A DNA stretch of 64,000 nucleotides, from assembly GCA_016708305.1 (NCBI GenBank), contig JADJGB010000001.1:310001-374000 (forward strand), written 5' to 3'. The notes beneath the pieces are model-generated. The model did no database searches, was not told the origin of the DNA, and saw only the letters and a program-made list of their open reading frames with translations. Within the stretch, counting starts at the first letter, position 1. Every line of letters starts with the position of its first letter. Positions 1-10,959 of the stretch are shown here, piece by piece. This DNA is from Sphingobacteriales bacterium. Its GTDB lineage: Bacteria; Bacteroidota; Bacteroidia; Chitinophagales; Chitinophagaceae. The position numbers and the translations under genes are program-made.

Positions 1-1
1 C

Positions 2-1186
2 ATGGAGTTGAAGGCTGATGTGATTGACATTCTTGGCGACAGTGATGCCGAAAAATATCCGCTTCAGCCCAAAAAGCACTCGTTGGAGTTTCTGCGAGAA
101 AAAGCACACCTGCGTTTTCGTACCAATACGTTTGCCTCCATATTCAGGGTGCGGCATACTTTGGCATTTGCCATTAATAAGTTTTTTAATGAAAAAGGAT
201 TTACCTATCTGCACACTCCCATCATCACAGCCAGTGATGCCGAGGGCGCAGGAGAGATGTTTAAGGTGACCACCCTTCCTTTAGAAGGTGCGCCCAAAAA
301 CGAGGATGGTTCCATCAATTTTAAGGAAGATTTTTTTGGCAGAGCCACCAACCTTACCGTGAGCGGTCAGTTGGAGGCCGAATTAGGTGCCACTGCTTTA
401 GGCGAGGTATATACTTTTGGCCCAACTTTCAGGGCGGAGAACAGCAATACGGCGCGCCACCTGGCCGAGTTTTGGATGATTGAACCCGAAATGGCTTTTT
501 ACGACCTGGAAGACAATGCCAATCTTGCTGAGGAATTTATAAAATACATCATCCGCTATGCGCTCGAAAATAATCGTGAAGACCTCGATTTTCTGGCAAA
601 CAGACAGGCCGAAGAAGAGAAACAGTTGCCGCAGGATAAGCGTAGTGAGATGGGATTGATTGAAAAGCTGGAGTTTGTGATTAATAACGACTTCCAACGC
701 TTAACTTATACGGAGGCTATAGACATTCTGACAAATAGCAACCACAACAAGAAAAAGAAATTTCAATACCCGATTACCGGCTGGGGAATGGATTTGCAGA
801 GTGAACATGAACGGTATTTAGTAGAAAAGCATTTCAAAAAACCGGTAATCCTGATGAACTATCCTGCCAGCATCAAAGCGTTTTATATGCGGCTGAATGA
901 GGATGGCAAAACGGTGGCGGCTATGGATATTCTGGCGCCGGGCATGGGTGAGATTGTGGGCGGCTCTCAAAGAGAAGAAAGGTTAGACGTGCTATTGCAA
1001 AAAATGGAAGCGATGCACATCCCTGCCGAGGAAATGTGGTGGTATTTGGACATTCGCAGGTTTGGCACGGTGCCACACGCCGGTTTCGGACTGGGCTTCG
1101 AGCGGATGGTACAGTTTGTGACAGGTATGGGCAATATCCGAGACGTGATTGCCTTCCCCAGAACGCCTAAGTATGCTGATTTTTAG
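2..1186 (+). CDS. asnS: Asparaginyl-tRNA synthetase, C-terminal part (5' end outside window)
   Basis: This cytoplasmic class II aminoacyl-tRNA synthetase charges tRNA-Asn with asparagine. The visible 394 residues hold the catalytic core: a motif 2 region with FRAENSNTARHLAEFWMIEP, and near the C terminus the motif 3 stretch GFGLGFERMVQF followed by NIRDVIAFPRTP, the usual AsnRS ending. The family is normally about 460-480 residues with an N-terminal OB-fold anticodon-binding domain, which is missing here because the gene runs off the left edge; the ATG at position 2 is probably an internal Met. The AsnRS assignment rather than AspRS rests on the overall resemblance to bacterial AsnRS, including the SDAEGAGEMF segment. 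The stop is TAG at 1184-1186. Confidence 0.93.
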   Translation: MELKADVIDILGDSDAEKYPLQPKKHSLEFLREKAHLRFRTNTFASIFRVRHTLAFAINKFFNEKGFTYLHTPIITASDAEGAGEMFKVTTLPLEGAPKNEDGSINFKEDFFGRATNLTVSGQLEAELGATALGEVYTFGPTFRAENSNTARHLAEFWMIEPEMAFYDLEDNANLAEEFIKYIIRYALENNREDLDFLANRQAEEEKQLPQDKRSEMGLIEKLEFVINNDFQRLTYTEAIDILTNSNHNKKKKFQYPITGWGMDLQSEHERYLVEKHFKKPVILMNYPASIKAFYMRLNEDGKTVAAMDILAPGMGEIVGGSQREERLDVLLQKMEAMHIPAEEMWWYLDIRRFGTVPHAGFGLGFERMVQFVTGMGNIRDVIAFPRTPKYADF

Positions 1187-1229
1187 ATGCGCGTGAAGGG
1201 AGAGGCGGTCTTTTGCTTTTTATAATGAT

Positions 1230-1475
1230 GAGATTTCTCCGCTTCGCTGCGAAATGACCCTTATTTTTACCGTTCATTTTGAACGCAATGTAATGGAGTG
1301 AGAAATCTTTTTCTTTTGATAATGGTGAGATTTCTACGCTGCGCTGCGAAAATGACGTTTTTAATTGGGCGGTATTACGGATACTTTTTACCCATCATTT
1401 TGAACGCGACGAAGTGAAGTAAGAAATCTTTTGGTTTCAAAACGATGAGATTTCTACGATTAACTGCGAAATGAT
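1230..1475. repeat. Interspersed palindromic intergenic repeat cluster
   Basis: The 450-bp gap after asnS contains no gene but five related units. Units at about 1230-1258, 1327-1356 and 1447-1475 share GAGATTTCT then CGCT..CTGCGAAATGA; units at about 1275-1309 and 1396-1430 are the approximate reverse complement (CATTTTGAACGC then AGAAATCTT). Alternating orientation lets neighbouring units pair into hairpins. This resembles short palindromic intergenic repeats common in Bacteroidota genomes; function is unknown. The remaining bases to 1638 show nothing else recognisable. Confidence 0.7.
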
Positions 1476-1638
1476 CTGTGCTTAAAAACAAATATTTTTA
1501 GCAAATTTTTTCCCAACCTTGATTTTTAGTTCCACTTTTTTATTTAGAAAAAGGCGGAAAATGTTCCTTTCAGCAGCGATGCGGGTTAAACTTGTTATTC
1601 TAAAGGCAAAAATGAGTGTGTAAGAAACCTTTCCTTCA

Positions 1639-3078
1639 TCACCACACAATCGTTATCACCGATTTGCCATCAACTGCTATCGGTGCCCATTTGCCCTTGT
1701 ATTTCAAATTGAAAGTAAATGGCGTGTCGCCTTCATTTAGCGCAGTCATCACTTTTTTACCATCGGGGCGAAGAAAAGCCACATTCTGAATGGCTCCTGC
1801 AAAATTACTTTCAATTCTCACCGAACCCGGCGTTACAAATTTTGAAGCGTGCGCAATAATATAATAAGCCACATTTCTTGAATAACCTGAACCGCTAATT
1901 GTTAAAGCGCCCTTACATTGGGTACAACCTCCGGGAGTGTGTGGCCCATAAGACGGGTCGTTTGCCAGATTCCATTCCAGCGCCGTTTTGCTCCAGTTGC
2001 GCATGGTGCCTATAATTACATTTTTGATATGCCATTGCAGGTCGCCATCGAAGGTTCCGGAGGAACCTGTCCATTGCTCAGTAAAGTAAAGGTTTTTATT
2101 GGGGAAGGCATTATGAAGATTACCCATAACTGACACATCGCCTGCGTATAGGTGAAAAGCAGCCCCGTCAACATACTTTGCTGCATCTGCATCATCATAG
2201 ATGGTGGTAGGATAATCCGGCCTGTCTAAATTATGGTCGTAAACCACTATTTTGGTAGTGATGCCGGCTGCCTGAAATGTAGGTCCTAAACTGTTTTTAA
2301 TAAAATCTCTTTGTTGCACGGCAGTCATGTACATGCTGGGATTGTTGCCCGGGTGCAGAGGTTCGTTTTGAGGGGTAATGGCTGTAATATTAATCCCCTC
2401 CGCCTTCATTGCCTGTATGTATTTTACAAAATAAGTGGCATAAGAATTATAATACTCCGGTTTCAGACTCCCTCCGATGGTATTATTGTTATCCTTCATC
2501 CAGGTAGGCGGACTCCAAGGAGTTGCGATGATTTTTATAGATGGATTAATCGCAAGAATACTTTTCAAAACAGGAATCAAGTGTGTTCTATCGGGAGCAA
2601 TACTAAAATTGTTCTGACTTACATCGGTTTGACCCGGAGGTAAATCATTATAGCTGAAAACCGAAGCATCCAAATCGGAAGCGCCCATACTTAACCTCAG
2701 ATAGCTCACACCTATTTTTCCTTCACCGGTGCCAAACAGTTCGTTCAGCAAATTATTTTTAGCAGCAGCATCCATCAGGTTGATGAGCATGGCGCTGCCA
2801 CCGGTAAGGGTGTAGCCAAAGCCATCAATGGTCTGATAGGTTTTCGTTTCGTCCACATCCACATTAGGGAAGGCATTGTTGATGTTGCCAAAAGAAACCA
2901 CTTTATCCTGCTTTTGCAGCAAAATTGTTTGGTTGGCCTTGGTAAGCCAAAGATCAGCTTCATTTACTCCTGCCGGTGGCTCAGGCGGCTTGCTTCCTCC
3001 ATTTCCTTTCTTATTGCACTGCGCATTAAAGTTTAAAAAGGCAAATAATGTCAAATAAAAAATAAATATCTTCTTCAT
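1639..3078 (-). CDS. GH30 family glycoside hydrolase, secreted
   Basis: This is a 479-residue exported glycosidase of family GH30 (glucosylceramidase/beta-1,6-glucanase-like). It starts with a signal peptide (MKKIFIFYLTLFAFLNFNAQ) with a Cys just after it that could be lipidated, followed by a Gly/Pro-rich linker. The (beta/alpha)8 barrel shows the family's YQTIDGFGYTLTGGSA start, the acid/base Glu in TPQNEP (about E239) and the nucleophile Glu in YFTEQWTG (about E334), then a C-terminal beta domain. It lies 51 bp downstream of a GH144 gene on the same strand and probably forms a transcription unit with it. Beta-glucan as substrate is inferred from the neighbours; the GH30 subfamily cannot be fixed by eye. 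Confidence 0.9.
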   Translation of the reverse strand: MKKIFIFYLTLFAFLNFNAQCNKKGNGGSKPPEPPAGVNEADLWLTKANQTILLQKQDKVVSFGNINNAFPNVDVDETKTYQTIDGFGYTLTGGSAMLINLMDAAAKNNLLNELFGTGEGKIGVSYLRLSMGASDLDASVFSYNDLPPGQTDVSQNNFSIAPDRTHLIPVLKSILAINPSIKIIATPWSPPTWMKDNNNTIGGSLKPEYYNSYATYFVKYIQAMKAEGINITAITPQNEPLHPGNNPSMYMTAVQQRDFIKNSLGPTFQAAGITTKIVVYDHNLDRPDYPTTIYDDADAAKYVDGAAFHLYAGDVSVMGNLHNAFPNKNLYFTEQWTGSSGTFDGDLQWHIKNVIIGTMRNWSKTALEWNLANDPSYGPHTPGGCTQCKGALTISGSGYSRNVAYYIIAHASKFVTPGSVRIESNFAGAIQNVAFLRPDGKKVMTALNEGDTPFTFNLKYKGKWAPIAVDGKSVITIVW

Positions 3079-3129
3079 AATTTTATCACATCTTTTTAAT
3101 AATCAAAATATTATCCAATAAATTCGCTT

Positions 3130-4812
3130 CTAATATCCCGAAAAACCAAGTTTTTGCAACCCTGTTTTCACCTCAGGCGCGCTCATAAACAGGTTCCAAA
3201 GCAATCCTGTTCTGTAGTTTTCGATCATTACAATTATCGATCCCTGATCTATAGCCAGAAATGCATCATCAAACCATGCTCCGTTTCGTAACACGTCTAA
3301 CGAAAAAGCATCGGTAAATCCGTATTCTTTAAAAATTTTGTCGCCCAACACATAGTAATAAAACTTCAGCGCAGCCATTGATTCATCCGGTGTAAAAGGC
3401 AAAGACGACAGGGCGGCAGTAGGCGCTATAAACCCCTGGTCGTTTGTGGGTGAACCGGCGGTATATCCGTTCCTGATATTACTTGCCGACAAACCCCAAA
3501 CCGAATCACTGTAGCCGTACCATTGTTTGGGGTTGGCCTTACAATAATTGTAATTGATAAGCGCATGATTTTTTGCCTGATCTTTATATACAGCATAATT
3601 GTCGGAGAGGTTGGTGGGGTTCAGCCCCAGGAAGGAATAATGCTCAAAAAACAGAGGGCCGCCAAAGTCTTCGCCCAGTGGTAGGGTGATGCCGTAAAAC
3701 TGTTTACCGTTTTTGATCGCCCCATTTCTTGCCCAGCCCTGGTCATACGCAGCCTTAGGAATACTGTAGCTGGCAGATGATGCTGCCAGAATATAGGTAA
3801 TAAAACATTCGTTCCATCCCTGTATTTTATGGTTCATTGCCCAGGCCTTGTCGGGGCTCCAATGCCAGTACAATACATTTTGATTGTTTTGCTGAAACCA
3901 GTTCCATTCCACACGGTTTACAATGGTATTGATATCGCTGCGCAATGCAGTTTCAGCAGCGTCTTCTCCGGTAAAGTATTCTCTTACAGTAAGTAGCCCC
4001 TGAATTAAAAAAGAAGTTTCCACCAGATCGGCTCCATTATCATTGGCGCTGAAGGGAATGGTAGCGCCTGTGGCGCCGTCTAACCAGTGCGGATAGGCGC
4101 CATGAAAATTTTGTGCCGTATTTTTCAGAAAGGCTACGATAGTTTGCATTCTTTGCAATCCTTGACTGCGGGTAATAAAGCCTCTTTCGATAGCCACCAG
4201 AATAGCCATTACACCAAAGCCGCTGCCTCCGGTGGTTACGATATTGGCGGCATGTTTGCTGCCCTCTCTGGCTAACCCTGAGGTGGGATGGGCAAAATCC
4301 CAGAAATACCTGAATGTTTGCTGCTGCACTTTGGTAAGTAGTTCGGCATCGGTGATGGTAGTAAATTTTCGGGAAGAATCTATTGCGGTGGCAAAAACTT
4401 TCGTTTCGGAGGTTGCTAATTTCCCTCCGTCTTTGGCCTCTAAGGTATTGGAAATGGTGAGATTATATTTTGTCAGATAATTTAAGGATGAGGGCGAGAT
4501 ATTCACCTGTGTTTCATCGGCAGAAACAGTAGTGGAAAAAACGGTTGATGTTCCTGCATCATTTGACAAGGAAATAGAGGTTGCAAGGGTCGATTGTTTT
4601 ACTGCTTTTGAAAACTGAATGATAATAGTGGGTTTTGCATTAATGCCGGCATTATTGTTTTCGGCATCTTTACCGTTTATTTTTACCGCCGTAATAGTGA
4701 TGGCGGCAGGAGGCGTAACCACGGGAGGAGGCTGGGGAGATTTTTTTTTGCAGGAAAAGGCTGCAAGTGAAAGCAAAGTGATAAGTAATATTTTTAAACT
4801 GGGGTTTATCAT
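3130..4812 (-). CDS. GH144-type glucanase (glucoamylase-like domain) lipoprotein
   Basis: The protein contains a C-terminal glycoamylase-like domain (Pfam PF10091), the fold of GH144 endo-beta-1,2-glucanases described from Chitinophaga pinensis. The start at 4812 is preferred over an upstream ATG at 4863 because it begins a clean lipoprotein signal (MINPSLKILLITLLSLAAFSC) with a lipobox Cys. After a Lys/Pro linker comes a roughly 100-residue bacterial Ig-like domain (Big_5 type), then the alpha/alpha barrel from about residue 150 with FRYFWDFAHPTSGLAREG, a GADLVETSFLIQG segment and an ENYRTGLLWNLFMSAPEVK ending. The paralogue at 23074-24432 has the same barrel without the Ig domain. It probably acts on the cell surface in beta-1,2-glucan breakdown; substrate is inferred from the family. 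Confidence 0.87.
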   Translation of the reverse strand: MINPSLKILLITLLSLAAFSCKKKSPQPPPVVTPPAAITITAVKINGKDAENNNAGINAKPTIIIQFSKAVKQSTLATSISLSNDAGTSTVFSTTVSADETQVNISPSSLNYLTKYNLTISNTLEAKDGGKLATSETKVFATAIDSSRKFTTITDAELLTKVQQQTFRYFWDFAHPTSGLAREGSKHAANIVTTGGSGFGVMAILVAIERGFITRSQGLQRMQTIVAFLKNTAQNFHGAYPHWLDGATGATIPFSANDNGADLVETSFLIQGLLTVREYFTGEDAAETALRSDINTIVNRVEWNWFQQNNQNVLYWHWSPDKAWAMNHKIQGWNECFITYILAASSASYSIPKAAYDQGWARNGAIKNGKQFYGITLPLGEDFGGPLFFEHYSFLGLNPTNLSDNYAVYKDQAKNHALINYNYCKANPKQWYGYSDSVWGLSASNIRNGYTAGSPTNDQGFIAPTAALSSLPFTPDESMAALKFYYYVLGDKIFKEYGFTDAFSLDVLRNGAWFDDAFLAIDQGSIIVMIENYRTGLLWNLFMSAPEVKTGLQKLGFSGY

Positions 4813-4917
4813 GTTTCTGCTGAAATATAAGTAAGATTTAATAATTTGAAAAAACAATTTCATTTAAATAAAATGCCTATTATCTATACTTCGATTTAAC
4901 TATTTTGAATAAAGAAA

Positions 4918-4948
4918 AAAACGGAGCTATTCAAAGCAGCTCCGTTTT
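4918..4948 (-). terminator. Rho-independent terminator after the SusCD/LamG operon
   Basis: A perfect 11-bp stem (AAAACGGAGCT / AGCTCCGTTTT) with a 9-nt loop lies between the LamG gene and the GH144 gene. It is symmetrical with A-tracts and T-tracts on both sides. It would end the fecR-independent susC-susD-lamG transcript and separates the two glycosidase genes into their own unit. Confidence 0.8.
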
Positions 4949-4965
4949 ATATAAATACAATTTTA

Positions 4966-5820
4966 TTATTGTTTGCCACTGAACAAGGCAGTTACTTCAC
5001 CTGCCGATAAAGCAACTCCATACAGTCTAAACTGGTCAATTCCACCTTTCCAGCAAGTAGATAACCAATCATCTGAATTAGCATTATTGTAATCATTTCC
5101 AGGTCCGGCACCTACTCTCACCTCTGTGATTGCTGCATCGTCAAAGTTAATATCTCCATGACCAGCCCAACCTTTAATATTTGGCTTTGCCACACCATCT
5201 TTATACAATGTCATATTGCTGGTTTTTGCATCATATACCAATGCGATGTGGTGCCAGTTATTATCCATAATATTAGGAATAGTTTGGCCACCTTCCCAGG
5301 TCATCCAGGCATCATTTACTTTTTTATCGGCCACCATCACTTTTACGGCACAGGCATTATTATCTCCTTCCATAAACACTAGTAGGTTACCTCCGGACCA
5401 ATGTCCATTATTAGACTTGAAACTTAAAATATACTCCGGGCCGTTTGTCCCCTTATTATTCTTGGTCTGGCCATTGTGCTTAAACCAAAAAGAGATAGTA
5501 AAGCTTTTAGCTGTTACAGCCCAATCATTTGGTTTTGCATATTTTATATACTTTAAACCAATTCCATTTACAGCTTTCCCTCTGATACCGTCAATGGAAG
5601 GAAATGGATTGTCGCCCGGGAAATTAGCTCTGATGCTGTCCACTGCGTTCATTAGCGGACTATTAGTAGTACCATCAAAGGCTGCATAAAACTTAAGCGG
5701 GCCTCCCGGAGGGTTGGCATCTTTGGGGTAATTGCCCAAAGCCGGCCTTTCCATTTTCTGGCACCCCATCATACCGGCCAGCAGTATTAAAAGTAGGATT
5801 ATTATATTTATCTTTTTCAT
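4966..5820 (-). CDS. LamG/concanavalin-like glycan-binding lipoprotein
   Basis: This 284-residue protein has a lipoprotein signal (MKKINIIILLLILLAGMMGC) and a single LamG-like/Laminin_G_3 beta-sandwich: KSFTISFWFKHNG, the WHHIALVYDAKTSNMTLYKDG strand pattern and DQFRLYGVALSAGEV at the end, all typical of that domain. It follows susD by 56 bp on the same strand, the position of surface glycan-binding proteins (SusE/F analogues) in polysaccharide utilisation loci. It has no catalytic residues that can be recognised. Role in holding glucan at the outer surface is inferred from context. Confidence 0.82.
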   Translation of the reverse strand: MKKINIIILLLILLAGMMGCQKMERPALGNYPKDANPPGGPLKFYAAFDGTTNSPLMNAVDSIRANFPGDNPFPSIDGIRGKAVNGIGLKYIKYAKPNDWAVTAKSFTISFWFKHNGQTKNNKGTNGPEYILSFKSNNGHWSGGNLLVFMEGDNNACAVKVMVADKKVNDAWMTWEGGQTIPNIMDNNWHHIALVYDAKTSNMTLYKDGVAKPNIKGWAGHGDINFDDAAITEVRVGAGPGNDYNNANSDDWLSTCWKGGIDQFRLYGVALSAGEVTALFSGKQ

Positions 5821-5876
5821 TTTTACTTTATTTTATTAATTATCAAATAATTAAAGTGCTCAATCATCCGATGTTC

Positions 5877-7411
5877 CTATGGATAATCTGGATTTTGCTT
5901 TAGCGCACCTCCCGATTGATCCACAACGGGTTGCGGCAAGGGCAGGTATTTATTGCGTGGCTGATATCCTAAAGGACCTAAAACCGTTTGCGCATCACCC
6001 CACCTTACCAGATCAAAGAATCTTTCACCTTCCATAGCAAATTCAACCCTTCTTTCAAATTTGATAAAGTAACGCATTTGTGCCCGATTTTGATAAATTA
6101 CTTTAGGCAATACGCCCGATTGGCCTTCTCTGGCTCTGGCTCTTATCATTTCAAGATAGGCTTCGGCTTCTGCTCCCTGACCAAGTTCATTGGCACATTC
6201 TGCGGCCATTAATAAGACATCTGCATAGCGCAATATCCTTTGGTGATAACTTCCCCATCCGTGTAAATCGTTTTCTGCTATCTGCTGGGTCGGGTTTGCA
6301 TACACTTTTTTATTCCAGTACAATCTGGGTAAATCAGAAGGTAAGGTTCTGCCAAAACCTCCATAGGCAGGATCATCAGACTGACCTGAGAAAAGAATGG
6401 TTCTTCTTTTTCTTGGATCATTAGGCTCATAGGCATTTACCAGATTCTGAGTAGGAGTGTTCCAACCCCAACCCAGGTTCCATCCTTGCGCATCGGTACC
6501 TCTTACTCCTTGCGATGTAGCATAGTAACCCCAATAATCAGGTTTTCCACCGGGTCCTTTATAAGCCTGAATCTCAAAAATGGATTCAGGACCATTTTCG
6601 CCGGCATGAGAAAAAGCATTTGAATAGTTGGACTCTAAATGGTACTGTCCAGAATTGATGACCGACTGCAATAGTGTAAATGCGGGACCCCATAGTTGCC
6701 TGTACATCAATGCTTTGGCATGAAGTGTTTTGGCAGCGCCGGAGGTTAACCTTCCGGGAAATTTACTTTCGCCTGAAGCTGTATTCCAGTTAATGGGTAA
6801 ATGTTGCTCCCCAAAAACCAGATCGGCATCGATAAGGGCATAAATATCTGCCACAGACGATTTTGGCATACTGTTTACCTGGGCTGCATTTCTGATAGGT
6901 ACTTCCACTTTTCGCACTTCACCAAAGGCTCTTACCAAATCGAAATAAGCCAACGCCCGTACAAATTTAGCTTCGGCTACGTTGGTTAAAGAAGCGGGAT
7001 CCGTTAATTTTAAAGAATCTGCTGTAAATATTATCTCATTGGCCATATTTATCATCAAATACTTTCTTTCATAATAAATATTGGTACTCCAGTGGTCTTT
7101 TGAATATTGAAAATTGTCATAAATCACGGCCCAATCGGCACCATCAGCTTCCGAACTGCCTTTCATTGCATCATCATCCTAAAACTATGGATTGCCAACC
7201 AGGGAATGTGTCCCCAGGCAGCGCCACCCACATCGGGGTTTCTTAATCCTCCATACAGGCCATAAACCAATCCTTCCAAACCGCCCTGATTTAAATCCTG
7301 AAGGGTTGCCTGCAACGGCTTACGATCGAGAAATTTTTTACATCCGGTGATTGAGAATAACACCAAGGTTATCATCAACACGAATAACATATATTTTTTA
7401 ATATTTTTCAT
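5877..7411 (-). CDS. susD: SusD/RagB family nutrient-binding lipoprotein (frameshifted)
   Basis: SusD-like outer-surface lipoprotein that caps the SusC transporter and captures oligosaccharide. The first 82 codons (7411 to 7163) give a lipoprotein signal ending ITGCKKFLDRKP, the usual SusD start. The frame then shifts near 7165 within a GGATGATGATG stretch; restoring one G joins it to the remaining 429 residues, which show the TPR-like helices and the RILRYADVLLMAAE and FERRVEFAMEGERFFDLVRWG segments that are SusD hallmarks. Combined length is about 511 residues, normal for the family. The single-base break may be a sequencing error. It lies 18 bp downstream of susC. Confidence 0.9.
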
Positions 7412-7429
7412 TTCAATTCTGTTTAAAGA

Positions 7430-10400
7430 TTAAAAAGTAATGTTTATGCCTCCTGTGTAAATAACCGGTACAGGACCATTACCCCAGTCCACGCCAAAAT
7501 AAGTCGGATCTCCTCCAAATTCAGGAGTGTAGCCCGAGTTGTTTTTGAAGGTTTTCAAATTTTGAACATTGGCATAGATTCTTAAATTTTTTATTTTAGC
7601 TTTTGCCAAAGTAGCAGCGCCAAAATTGTATCCAATCTGAATATTTCTCAATCTCAGATAGCTTCCGTCTTCAATGCCAAAGGTGGAAGGAAGCCTGTTA
7701 ATTGCATATTTATCACCCAAACGAGGCACCCAGTTGGAGGTACCCTCTCCATGCCAGCGATCCAACTTAAACTGGGCGTAGTTGTATCTTGAGTAAGGTA
7801 ATTCAGATGACCCCCAAACCCTGTAAACCTCGGCGCCATAAGATCCATTGAAGTCGATACTGGCATCAAATCCTTTATAGTTTGTTCCCAAAGAAAAACC
7901 ATAAGTAAAATCAGGTGTAGGGTTTCCAATCATTTTTCGGTCATCAGTATTTACTACGCCATCTCCATTTAAATCCTTGTACTTTAAATCGCCGGGGCCA
8001 TAATCATAACCTACTACAGTGGGTGAAGACAGCTTATCTGCATAACTTTGGTAAATGCCTTCTACTTCATAACCGTAGAAATAACCTATTGGGAATCCCA
8101 CTTCTGTTTGGTTGGGAGAAGATTCGGATGCTGCAAGGAAAGTGCCAAATTTCAGTACTTTATTTTTATAAGTGGTTAGGTTGGCAGAAATATTGTATCC
8201 GAAGTCGGGAGAAATATGATCCTTCCATGCTGCCGATACTTCAAGGCCGTTGTTCATAATTTCACCAAAGTTTCCTAAAGTGCTTTTTGGCCCGTTTTGC
8301 AGAAATGCCAACATTCCTTTGGTAATCTTGTGGTAATAATTAATTTCGCCATTCAGTTTTTTATTTGCTGCGGCAAATTCAATACCTAATTCCTTGCCAA
8401 GCACGGTTTCCCAGTGTAAGTTGGGATCTACCTCATAATTATTTACATAAGCCGGATAAACATTACTGCCAAAAACTGCAGTATTTCCCTGCATCAAAGT
8501 TGGGAAGTAAGGATAATCTACGCCATAGGTATTTTGATTACCCAGCAATCCGATTGAGCCTTTTAGTTTCAAATAGTCAAAGGCGCTTTGATTTTGCATA
8601 AACTCCTCTCTTGTAATATCCCAGGCGGCGCCTATTGCCCACATATTCAAATAACGCTGATCGGGATTGTAAATCAATGAAGAACCATCTCTTCTGAAAG
8701 AAGCATTAAAATAATACTTGTTAGAGAAGTTATAAAGAATCCTCGCTAAGAAAGAGGTAGTAGCACTTTCATTTTGCGAAGAACCGGATTTGGCTGTTGA
8801 TTCGTCTTCAAAACCGTTACTTATATACCAAAACCTTTTATCAAACGGAATCGGGTCGCCGGAAAGACTTTGCTGTACATTTCCCCATAATTTATTATGA
8901 GAAAAATAATAGGTTGTCCATCCTGCTGTAGCCGTAATATTATGTGCTTCAATTTTTTTCTTGTAGGTCAATACATAATCCTGCTGATATTTCTGCCATC
9001 TGTCTTCATTGCTGCTCACACTGGTTACCTGATTAACCAAGAACCCTTTTTGGGCTGCTGGGTCATAAGCTGCATAAAGAGGATTGTATCCGGTAGTACT
9101 CAAATAGCTCAGGTCGCCATAATAAGCAGCTCTAAAGTTAAAATCCCGAAGGAAATTTAATTCACCGTAAATGCTTCCTACATATCTGTTTTCCCTGCCG
9201 ATGAAGGCATTCCAGGTGTTTTCTCTGCTTACCAATGGGTTTTGCAGCGTATTTTGAATAGTAGGCAGCGCTGAGTATAAGTTGTATGTAATACTGTCTG
9301 CACCATAAATCCTCATTTTGTAAGGGAAAGTGCCGGCGCTTACCACCGGTGCAATGCGCCTGGCAACCTCAAGTGCTCCGGTTCCGTCATTCGGAGTGTG
9401 GGTACGAGCTGCATTGAAGGTGAATCCTATTCTTATTGCCTTGTTGATTTTAAACTCATCGCTAAGATTGATCAGGTACTTTTTAAGTTGCTCATGTCTT
9501 ACAATACCCTGATCGCTGATATAACCCAGACCCACATATAATTTATTTTTCTCTGTGCTGGCAGTTACGCTCAGGTTGTTATTGTTGAAGAGACCTGTTT
9601 GAGTCACTGCGTCAATCCAGTCAGTATTACCCTTCCAGGGAGTAAAATCAAAGGTATTGGCTGCGCCAATATTATCATTTTCCTCCTTGTAAAGTGTGAT
9701 GAAGTCCTCAGCATTTGTCAAAACCTTTATCTTATCAGTAAGTTTTTTAGCGCCAAAACTCGTATTGAAATTAACCAGTACCTGTCCGGCTTTTGCCTTT
9801 TTGGTGGTAACCGCTATCACTCCATTGGCGCCTCTTACACCAAATATGGCCAGCGATGAGGGGTCTTTTAGAATTTCAATAGATTCAATGTCATTGGGAT
9901 TGAGGAAATCAATATTGTCATTGAATATTCCATCCACTACGTACAGCGGTCTTATAGAACCAATACTATTAGTACCCGGATTCTGATATCAGGCGTTTTG
10001 CCGGGTGTGCCATAAGGCACTACGCTCAATCCGGCTACTTTACCTTGTAAGGAAGCCACAGGGTTGGTATTGGGCTTATCGGCTACTTCTTTACCTTCAA
10101 TTTTTACAATAGAACCGGTCAAATCTCTCTTGGCAGCCGTACCATACCCAATCACTACCACCTGATCCATTACCTTTTGAGAGGCTTTCATTACCACGTT
10201 AATGGTGTTGCTGCCCGATAATGGTTGTTCAAGGTCGTCGTATCCAACCGAGGTAAATGCTAAGATGGCGTTGGCATTGGGCACGGTAAGGCTAAACTCG
10301 CCATTGGCATTGGTGGTAGTGCCTGTGGTAGTGCCTTTTACCATTACAGACACTCCGGAAAGGGGCGCTCCCTTGTCATCCATCACCTGACCGCGCACCA

Positions 10401-10776
10401 CCACATCTCTGGCAATTGCCGGATTTTCTTTTACCACGATGAGGTCATTATCCATTATAAGATAGGTGAGCGCTGTACCATTAAATAAATCGGGCAGCAC
10501 CTCTTCCAATCCGGCGTTTTTGGCATGAATGGCAACCGTGTTGTTAAGTTCTATGAGGTCGTTATTGTACAAAAACCTGTAATTGGTTTGTTTTTCTATC
10601 GAGGAAAGAACCTCTTTTACCTCGATTTTCTTTGCTTTGAGATTTATTTTTTGCTGACCGTACCCGTTGGCATACAGCTGAAAAGTAAAAAATAGTATAA
10701 AAGCAAGCGTCAGTTTCATAATTAATAAAACTTTTTTTTGTATTGGGAAACGGGTTCCCTTTTGCAAGCATTTCAT
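7430..10776 (-). CDS. susC: SusC/RagA TonB-linked outer-membrane receptor with STN domain (frameshifted)
   Basis: TonB-dependent importer of oligosaccharides. From the N terminus: an extended signal region, an STN (secretin/TonB short N-terminal) signalling domain (NLKAKKIEVKEVLSSIEKQT), a carboxypeptidase-regulatory-like beta sandwich (VVVRGQVMDDKGAPLSGVSV), a plug with VVVIGYGTAAKRDLTGSI and SIEILKDPSSLAIFG, and a beta-barrel ending GGINITF. The frame breaks near 9975 in CGGGTACTAATAG; adding one G restores the usual RIRGTNSIG motif, so the two open frames are one receptor of about 1115 residues. The STN domain implies signalling to an anti-sigma factor; the fecR gene just upstream fits. 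Confidence 0.92.
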
Positions 10777-10959
10777 GTGAATATTATTTGGTTTTTTTTA
10801 ATAATCACATGTGCCTCAGTTTAAAACAAAATACCGGTTTCTTCGTTGGGTAATTTTGCTTTTTTTAAGGCTCCATGTAAAATTAAGTTTTTAATAGTAA
10901 TACAATCGTGTAATGTTTGTTTACGCATAACCTTTTGCCACCATCAAGTGGGGTTCAGG

